Shown here in pieces: positions 7,531 to 11,610 of a stretch of DNA of 11,610 bases. The translations under genes and the position numbers were made by a program. The notes below the pieces were generated by a model, which saw only the letters and a program-made list of their open reading frames with translations, was not told where the DNA came from and ran no database searches. Source of the DNA: JBNJEL01 sp051745835 (GTDB taxonomy: Bacteria > Bacillota > Halanaerobiia > Halobacteroidales > Acetohalobiaceae); NCBI GenBank assembly GCA_051745835.1, contig JBNJEL010000059.1, forward strand, positions 1 to 11,610, in the 5' to 3' direction. The first letter of the stretch is position 1; every line of letters starts with the position of its first letter.

Positions 7531-7872
7531 TTATTTAATTGAAAGTTTAGATACCTTTTTGAATTTAATCTGCTCTTTAAGTGATGAATTATAATTTAAG
7601 CTGATAATACGTTCGGCATTGTAGAGTTCTTCCTGTTTTGTTTCTTTATTATAGTTGATTTTAATATATTTAATTATACCATCTTCATTTTTGAAAATAG
7701 TAATCTGTTTTATGTCATCTCTAATGATCTTGCCTCCACCTTCAATTACTAGCTGTAATTGATGTTTCATATTCTGTGTGAGGTCAGCTTCTTGATGAAG
7801 TTGATAACCTAACAGTAAAACTAAAGTGATGACTAAAGATATAAATAAAAATATAAGTAAGTTCTTCTGCAT
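7531..7872 (-). CDS. Small membrane-anchored protein of unknown function
   Basis: The 113-residue product begins with a short positive patch (MQKN) and one hydrophobic helix (about residues 5-23). This is an uncleaved anchor or signal sequence that places the remainder outside the membrane, and no lipobox cysteine is seen. The outer part alternates short polar and hydrophobic stretches likely to form beta strands (ITIFKNEDGIIKYIKINYN, 57-75) and ends strongly basic. I do not recognise a family. The start is well supported: read on the minus strand, AGGAGGGG (complement of 7879-7886) stands six bases before the ATG. The gene is convergent with the permease, with only five bases between the two stops and no terminator visible there. 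Confidence 0.72.
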   Translation of the reverse strand: MQKNLLIFLFISLVITLVLLLGYQLHQEADLTQNMKHQLQLVIEGGGKIIRDDIKQITIFKNEDGIIKYIKINYNKETKQEELYNAERIISLNYNSSLKEQIKFKKVSKLSIK

Positions 7873-8187
7873 ATATTTCCCCTCCTATACTATTAATTCT
7901 AGATATTAATTAACAAGTCCTGTTATTTGATTATGCAATTGATTAGTTGTAGTAAAACAGTTAATGAAATTGATAATTAATTATATTGACAAGATAATAT
8001 TTATATGTTACGATATAATTAAAAAGTAGGATACTTCTTCCACTACAAAAAATAATTACAATTGAAATTATAAAAGATTATAAATTTTTATTTAAGTTAA
8101 TAATTTGTATTACTAATTACAGTAATTAACTTCATTAAAATTATATAAAATTTTCAGAAAAATAAATTTATTTTAGGAGGGATAATT
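7873..8187. other. AT-rich divergent intergenic region
   Basis: This 315-base gap separates the minus-strand membrane protein gene from the plus-strand 141-residue gene. It holds the minus-strand ribosome binding site (7879-7886), a plus-strand promoter (7986-8014) and a leader of about 165 bases made almost only of A and T. In the leader I see a perfect 16-base palindrome (8159-8174) directly before the AGGAGG, and a 6-bp inverted repeat (8109-8114 with 8121-8126). Both are low-complexity and could be chance. No open reading frame, tRNA or known riboswitch core is apparent, and no convincing minus-strand promoter was found. Confidence 0.6.
7986..8014 (+). promoter_or_regulatory. Sigma-A promoter for the 141-residue gene
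   Basis: A perfect TTGACA (7986-7991) is followed after exactly 17 bases by TACGAT (8009-8014), which is preceded by the extended -10 dinucleotide TG (8006-8007). Transcription would begin near 8021, giving a leader of about 167 bases. A consensus TATAAT at 8014-8019 overlaps the end of this element but is 22 bases from the -35 box, so I judge it less likely to be used. Confidence 0.6.
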
Positions 8188-8613
8188 ATGTTAACAGAGT
8201 TGTGGGAAGTAAAAGAGATTGTAGAGCAAGTGGTCAATAAGATTATGAAGACTCAAATTAAGAATCAAGATAGTAATAAATCACGAACTGATGCAGTTCA
8301 TTATGATATAGACTTACATTTAATTCCACAAAGTGAATCTGAAGTAGAACTTAAGGCTGATAATATCAAAGGAGAAAAGTTAATCTTAGGTAATTACTGT
8401 GTAAGTGGTAATTTACAAGAAGTAGACGATGGCAAAGAGATTAATCTTTATTTCGAGACTAAGAAGAAACTTAAGTATGATGATGGACATGATATTGTAC
8501 CTATTAATTTCGATATTAAGATTGATTATACTGATGAGGTACAGATTAAGTGTAATCCAGATAGCAAGAGTCAACAATATGTTGATGAATTAAATTGTGA
8601 ATTAGATTTTTAA
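8188..8613 (+). CDS. Acidic 141-residue protein of unknown function
   Basis: I do not recognise this protein. Residues 1-26 look like one amphipathic helix (LWEVKEIVEQVVNKIM), residues 27-36 are polar, and the rest reads as a beta-rich domain with alternating polar and hydrophobic residues (for example 38-46, 64-76, 84-90, 104-113). It is rich in Asp and Glu and has three cysteines (71, 122, 137). No signal peptide or membrane segment is seen, so it is probably cytoplasmic. The start is secure: AGGAGG (8175-8180) with 7-base spacing. It is a single-gene unit, with its own promoter at 7986-8014 and a strong terminator 10 bases after the stop, which suggests independent and possibly high expression. 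The V-x-G-x-L stretch (72-76) faintly recalls repeat beta domains of spore-associated proteins, but this is too weak to name it. Confidence 0.75.
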   Translation: MLTELWEVKEIVEQVVNKIMKTQIKNQDSNKSRTDAVHYDIDLHLIPQSESEVELKADNIKGEKLILGNYCVSGNLQEVDDGKEINLYFETKKKLKYDDGHDIVPINFDIKIDYTDEVQIKCNPDSKSQQYVDELNCELDF

Positions 8614-8622
8614 TTTTATTTT

Positions 8623-8654
8623 AAGGGTAGGCTTTTTAGCCTACCCTTTATTAA
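8623..8654 (+). terminator. Intrinsic terminator after the 141-residue gene
   Basis: AAGGGTAGGC (8623-8632) pairs perfectly with GCCTACCCTT (8639-8648) around a six-base loop, giving a 10-bp GC-rich stem. A T-rich tail (TTTATTAATTT) follows. It begins 10 bases after the stop codon and isolates this gene from glnA. Confidence 0.88.
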
Positions 8655-8711
8655 TTTGATTGGAAGACTATCAGCTTAAATTAATCTGTTTCAGTAATTA
8701 TGTAAAATAGA

Positions 8712-8727
8712 TGTAAAGAATCTAACA
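8712..8727 (+). promoter_or_regulatory. GlnR/TnrA-like operator upstream of glnA
   Basis: TGTAA (8712-8716) and TAACA (8723-8727) match the half-sites of the Bacillus GlnR/TnrA consensus TGTNA-N7-TNACA, but with 6 bases between them instead of 7. The pair ends 5 bases upstream of the glnA -35 box, a typical position for a nitrogen repressor or activator site. A direct repeat ATGTAAA at 8700-8706 and 8711-8717 lies one helical turn apart. The regulator itself is not in this window, so the assignment is an inference. Confidence 0.4.
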
Positions 8728-8732
8728 TAGAA

Positions 8733-8761
8733 TTGACATGAAGTGTTTTCTCTGCTAAAAT
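8733..8761 (+). promoter_or_regulatory. Sigma-A promoter of glnA
   Basis: TTGACA (8733-8738), exactly 17 bases, then TAAAAT (8756-8761), with TGC (8753-8755) forming an extended -10. The start would fall near 8768, giving a leader of about 25 bases before the ATG, with GGAGG at 8781-8785. This is the best promoter in the window. Confidence 0.82.
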
Positions 8762-8792
8762 AGGTGTAGTATTGAAATTAGGAGGAATAGTG

Positions 8793-10124
8793 ATGTCTTT
8801 AACTAAGGAAGAAATTTTACAGAAAGCTGAAGCAGAGAATGTTAAATTTATTCGGATGCAGTTTACTGATATTTTAGGGATTACTAAGAATGTATCTATT
8901 ACAGTTGAACAACTAGAAGATGCTCTAGAAGGTAATACAATGTTTGATGGATCTTCAATTCAAGGATTTACTAGAATCCAAGAATCAGATATGTACTTAC
9001 AACCAGATTACGATACGTTTGCTGTCTATCCTTGGGGACCAAAAGAGGGTGGAGCAGTAGCGCGCTTAATCTGTGATGTTTATGATGCAGACGGAACGCC
9101 TTTTGCTGGTGGGCCGCGTAATATCTTAAAGCAGGTAATCGAAGAAGCACGGGAGATGGGGTATGAGATGTATGCTGGGCCTGAACCGGAATTCTTCTTA
9201 TTTGAGACAGATGAGAATGGTGAAGCGACAACTAAGACTAATGATAAAGGTGGTTACTTTGATCTTTCTCCTGTAGACTTAGGTTATAATACACGACGAG
9301 ATATATCTTTGGCTTTAGAAGATATGGGCTTTGAAGTAGAAGCTTCACACCATGAAGTAGCTCCCGGACAGCATGAAATCGACTTTAAGTATGCGAATGC
9401 TTTACGTACAGCGGATAATATAGCTACTTTTAAATTTGTAACTAAAGCAATCTCTAAAGAGCATGGACTTCATGCTTCCTTTATGCCTAAACCAATCTTT
9501 GAAGAGTGTGGTTCTGGAATGCACGTTAATCAATCTTTATTTAAAAATGGCGAGAATGCTTTCTGTGATCCAGAAGATAAGCTAGGTTTAAGTAAGTTAG
9601 CTTATCATTATATTGGTGGATTACTTAAGCATGCAAAAGCAATTGCTGCGATTACTAATCCAACTGTAAACTCTTATAAGCGTTTAGTACCAGGCTATGA
9701 AGCACCAGTTTATATCTCTTGGTCAAGTGCTAACCGTAGTGCTTTAGTAAGAATCCCAAAGGCTAAGGGTAATGGAACCAGGGTAGAGATGAGAAATCCT
9801 GATCCAACTGCTAATCCTTACTTAGCAATGGCAGTGATGTTAAAGGCAGGCTTAGATGGTATTAAAAATGAGATTGATCCTGGCCCGGAAGCTTTAGATA
9901 ATATTTATGAGATGAGTGATAGTCAAAGGAAGAAAGCAGGAATTGAGAACTTGCCGTCTGATCTAATGTCAGCTTTAGAAGAGTTAATGGATGACGAAGT
10001 AATTAAATCAGCCTTGGGTGAACATGCTTATAATCACTTTATTAAAGGTAAGAAGATTGAGTGGCGTGTTTATAAAAATCAAGTACATCAATGGGAGTTA
10101 GATCAATATTTAGAGACTTTTTAA
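8793..10124 (+). CDS. glnA: Glutamine synthetase, type I-alpha
   Basis: The 443-residue cytoplasmic enzyme makes glutamine from glutamate, ammonia and ATP as a dodecamer. ATG 8793 is chosen over the upstream in-frame TTG (8772) because GGAGG (8781-8785) is 7 bases before it and the Bacillus enzyme has about the same length. Motifs in order: MFDGSSIQGF (50-59), Arg61 in the position of the Bacillus Arg62 linked to glutamine feedback inhibition, metal ligands in GPEPEFFLF (129-137; Glu131 and Glu133) plus Glu188 and Glu195, the ATP-site segment KPIFEECGSGMH (233-244), the flap Glu303 in PGYEAP, and RNPDPTANPY (334-343). The segment NIYEMSD (370-376) replaces the NLYxLPPE adenylylation site, so control by adenylylation is not expected. 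Its own promoter and terminator make it a single-gene unit, unlike the glnRA pair of Bacillus. Confidence 0.98.
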   Translation: MSLTKEEILQKAEAENVKFIRMQFTDILGITKNVSITVEQLEDALEGNTMFDGSSIQGFTRIQESDMYLQPDYDTFAVYPWGPKEGGAVARLICDVYDADGTPFAGGPRNILKQVIEEAREMGYEMYAGPEPEFFLFETDENGEATTKTNDKGGYFDLSPVDLGYNTRRDISLALEDMGFEVEASHHEVAPGQHEIDFKYANALRTADNIATFKFVTKAISKEHGLHASFMPKPIFEECGSGMHVNQSLFKNGENAFCDPEDKLGLSKLAYHYIGGLLKHAKAIAAITNPTVNSYKRLVPGYEAPVYISWSSANRSALVRIPKAKGNGTRVEMRNPDPTANPYLAMAVMLKAGLDGIKNEIDPGPEALDNIYEMSDSQRKKAGIENLPSDLMSALEELMDDEVIKSALGEHAYNHFIKGKKIEWRVYKNQVHQWELDQYLETF

Positions 10125-10165
10125 TTATAGATTAATTAACATTCTAAGTAAATATTAGTTTCCAT

Positions 10166-10190
10166 AAGCACCTTAATTAAGGTGCTTTTT
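10166..10190 (+). terminator. Intrinsic terminator after glnA
   Basis: A perfect 22-base palindrome (10166-10187) folds into a 9-bp stem with an AATT loop, and runs into five T residues (10186-10190). It lies about 40 bases after the glnA stop. The palindrome also gives an A-run on its left arm, but nothing on the minus strand needs it. Confidence 0.9.
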
Positions 10191-10218
10191 CTCTTATATT
10201 TAAGCTTTAATTGACAAA

Positions 10219-10241
10219 ATGAGCTATTTTTTATAGTTCAT
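10219..10241 (+). repeat. Inverted repeat upstream of the COG3580-type gene
   Basis: ATGAGCTAT (10219-10227) and ATAGTTCAT (10233-10241) form a 9-position inverted repeat around a T5 spacer, with one G-U type mismatch. It ends about 10 bases upstream of the probable -35 box of the next gene. A second perfect 12-base palindrome, ATAGTTAACTAT (10285-10296), covers the predicted transcription start. The left arm of the first and the second share the ATAGTT core, so both could be sites for one dimeric regulator. Confidence 0.35.
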
Positions 10242-10251
10242 AGCAGGAAAA

Positions 10252-10280
10252 TTGATAATTAGTACTGAAAAGCATATTAT
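10252..10280 (+). promoter_or_regulatory. Probable promoter of the COG3580/COG3581 operon
   Basis: TTGATA (10252-10257), 17 bases, TATTAT (10275-10280); each hexamer differs from consensus at one position. Transcription would start near 10287, about 42 bases before the gene. An alternative is TTGACA (10211-10216) with TATAGT (10232-10237), but its 15-base spacer is short. Confidence 0.5.
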
Positions 10281-10328
10281 ATAGATAGTTAACTATGATA
10301 ACTTTATTTAAATAAAGGATGAAATGTT

Positions 10329-11300
10329 ATGAAAACTAAGATTGGAATTCCTAAAGCTTTATCGTATTATCTATATTATCCTCTATGGGAGAAGTTCTTT
10401 ACTGAATTAGGGGCTGAGGTAATAACTTCAACTAATACTTCACGTAATATAGTAGATGCAGGAGTTAAAGAGACAGTTAATGATGCCTGCGTACCAATTA
10501 AGTTATTTCACGGTCATGTATTAGACTTAAAAGATAAAGTAGATTATTTATTCTTACCTAGATTAATTTCTACGAATGGTCAACAGATTTATTGTCCTAA
10601 ATTTTTAGGATTACCTGATATGGTTCGTAATACTTTAGATGATCTACCCCAAATAATCGCACCTAAGATTGACCTACGAGAGAATCCATTTAAATTAGCT
10701 ACTGTTATTTATCGTACCGCTTTGGTAATCAGTAAGAATCCGTTTAAGATCTATTCTGCTTTACAGGAAGCGCAGGAATACTTTGCAGAATTTCAATCTT
10801 TACTTCAAAAGGGGTATACGGTAGCCGAGGCACTAAAGATACAGCAGGGTGAAGAGGTTGAACTTGCTACTGCAGAGTGTGATTTAAAGGTAGCTCTTTT
10901 AGGTTATCCGTATATTATTTATGATCCTTATATTTCAGTTGATATGATTGAGAAGTTAAGAGCAATGAATGTAGAAGTAGTTACCTCTGATATGTTAACT
11001 CAAGATCAGTTAGAGGAGCAAAGCGATAAATTAAAGAAGGACTTATTTTGGACTTTAAGTGATCGTAAGATTAAAGCCGGTTATCACTATAATCTCCAAG
11101 AAGAGATAGATGGACTAATTCATGTCAGTGCTTTTGGTTGTGGTCCTGATTTTATGGCGGATAAATTATTGGACTTAGCTACTCAAAGGAGCGATTTGCC
11201 ATATATGACCTTAACTATCGATGAACATACCGGGGAAGCAGGAATGATTACTCGATTAGAGGCGTTTATTGATATGTTGCGATTAAGGAGGACGAAGTGA
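10329..11300 (+). CDS. CoA-dehydratase activase-related iron-sulfur protein (COG3580/DUF2229 type)
   Basis: The 323-residue protein matches the family annotated as acyl-CoA dehydratase activase-related (DUF2229). Recognisable segments are KIGIPKALSYY near the N-terminus (4-14), NDACVPIKLFHGHV (51-64), the central IYCPKF (87-92), SAFGCGPD (267-274) and the C-terminal DEHTGEAGMITRLEAFID (298-315). Cys54, Cys89 and Cys271 are placed as the likely cluster ligands; Cys184 is less conserved in position. Relatives belong to the superfamily of 2-hydroxyacyl-CoA dehydratase subunits and double-cubane cluster proteins, which perform low-potential ATP-driven electron transfer; the exact reaction of this subfamily is not settled. 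AAGGA (10315-10319) is 9 bases before the ATG. The gene overlaps the next by one base (TGATG), so the two are a coupled pair. Confidence 0.82.
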   Translation: MKTKIGIPKALSYYLYYPLWEKFFTELGAEVITSTNTSRNIVDAGVKETVNDACVPIKLFHGHVLDLKDKVDYLFLPRLISTNGQQIYCPKFLGLPDMVRNTLDDLPQIIAPKIDLRENPFKLATVIYRTALVISKNPFKIYSALQEAQEYFAEFQSLLQKGYTVAEALKIQQGEEVELATAECDLKVALLGYPYIIYDPYISVDMIEKLRAMNVEVVTSDMLTQDQLEEQSDKLKKDLFWTLSDRKIKAGYHYNLQEEIDGLIHVSAFGCGPDFMADKLLDLATQRSDLPYMTLTIDEHTGEAGMITRLEAFIDMLRLRRTK

Positions 11301-11610
11301 TGAAGGTAACCTTTCCTTATATGGGAACTTCTCATATTGCTTTTAAGTCTTTGTTAGAAGAGTTAGGACATGAAGTTGTAATCAAACCTCCTAACAATCA
11401 GACATTATCACTAGGGACTAAACATGCTCCGGAGTTTGCCTGTATTCCATTTAAAATTTTACTTGGTTCTTACATAGAAGCATTAGAAGCAGGTGCGAAC
11501 TTAATAATTACTTCCGGAGGACATGGACCTTGTCGAGCTGGACATTATGGACAGCTGCACGAAGAAATCTTAACTGATTTAGGTTATGAGTTTGAGATGA
11601 TAGTCTTTGA
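11300..11610 (+). CDS. CoA-dehydratase-like protein (COG3581 type), 3' end cut by window
   Basis: Only the first 103 codons are present. The ATG at 11300 overlaps the TGA stop of the preceding gene and has AAGGAGG (11285-11291) 8 bases upstream. The visible part starts MKVTFPYMGTSHIAFK and contains PNNQTLSLGTKHAPEFAC (32-49), with Cys49, and TSGGHGPCRAGHYG (75-88), with Cys82. These are hallmarks of the COG3581 family, which is nearly always adjacent to or fused with COG3580. Both proteins likely form an iron-sulfur complex energised by a BadF/HgdC-type ATPase (COG1924), which I would expect just downstream. No substrate can be inferred. Confidence 0.85.
   Translation, partial: MKVTFPYMGTSHIAFKSLLEELGHEVVIKPPNNQTLSLGTKHAPEFACIPFKILLGSYIEALEAGANLIITSGGHGPCRAGHYGQLHEEILTDLGYEFEMIVF

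Noticed and set aside
8014..8019. Perfect TATAAT as the -10 of the 141-residue gene
   Set aside because: The spacer to TTGACA would be 22 bases. TACGAT at 8009-8014 with a 17-base spacer and TG extension fits better, although both could contribute.
8159..8174. Perfect 16-base palindrome next to the ribosome binding site
   Set aside because: It consists only of A and T in a leader that is almost all A and T, so a palindrome of this length is not surprising. The hairpin would also be weak.
8772..8795. TTG at 8772 as the glnA start
   Set aside because: It lies upstream of the GGAGG at 8781-8785 and would itself encode that site. ATG 8793 has ideal spacing and gives the family length.
8971..9231. 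Open minus-strand frame of 86 codons
   Set aside because: It lies wholly inside glnA on the opposite strand, has no ribosome binding site, and its composition (rich in His, Leu and Arg) is that of a shadow of a conserved gene.
1..11610. CRISPR arrays, insertion sequences, tRNA or rRNA genes
   Set aside because: I saw no regularly spaced repeats, no transposase-like protein, no terminal repeats around a gene, and no tRNA cloverleaf signatures on either strand.

Overview
The window comes from an AT-rich, anaerobic, Gram-positive-type bacterium. The evidence is strong AGGAGG ribosome binding sites, sigma-A promoters with extended -10 elements, almost exclusive use of TAA stops, an alpha-type glutamine synthetase like that of Bacillus, and a corrinoid methyl-transfer cassette of the kind found in acetogens and other methylotrophic anaerobes. 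A clostridial or halanaerobial (Acetohalobium-like) lineage is my best guess, but this is an inference from style and gene content only.

Positions 1-5323 hold a plus-strand run of methyl-transfer genes. They are the end of a corrinoid (B12) carrier protein, two full-length UroD/MtaA-type methyltransferases, a RACo-type ATP-dependent activator with an N-terminal 2Fe-2S domain, and a third, shortened UroD-family protein. Together they read as one cobamide-based system. A substrate-specific enzyme, probably upstream or one of the UroD proteins, puts a methyl group on the corrinoid protein. A UroD-type enzyme takes it off, and the activator re-reduces cobalt(II) that has been oxidised by accident. 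The methyl donor cannot be told from this window.

Positions 5324-7525 hold nadE (ammonia-dependent NAD synthase), apparently with its own extended -10 promoter, and a 12-segment APC-family amino-acid permease. The ribosome binding site of the permease lies inside a 13-bp inverted repeat and would be hidden in a long transcript. A small membrane-anchored protein of unknown function (7531-7872) is convergent with the permease.

Positions 7873-8792 contain a very AT-rich divergent intergenic region with a good plus-strand promoter, an unrecognised acidic 141-residue protein, and a strong intrinsic terminator. After it comes the glnA promoter, which is preceded by a GlnR/TnrA-like pair of half-sites. 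glnA (8793-10124) is a single-gene unit closed by a perfect palindromic terminator.

Positions 10125-11610 start another operon. It carries two overlapping genes of the COG3580/COG3581 type, relatives of the iron-sulfur 2-hydroxyacyl-CoA dehydratase/activator system, and the second gene runs off the window end. A promoter and two inverted repeats lie upstream.

The most interesting points are the three different UroD paralogues served by a single visible corrinoid protein and one activator, the odd truncated third paralogue, the ribosome-binding-site hairpin before the permease, and the GlnR-like site before glnA.
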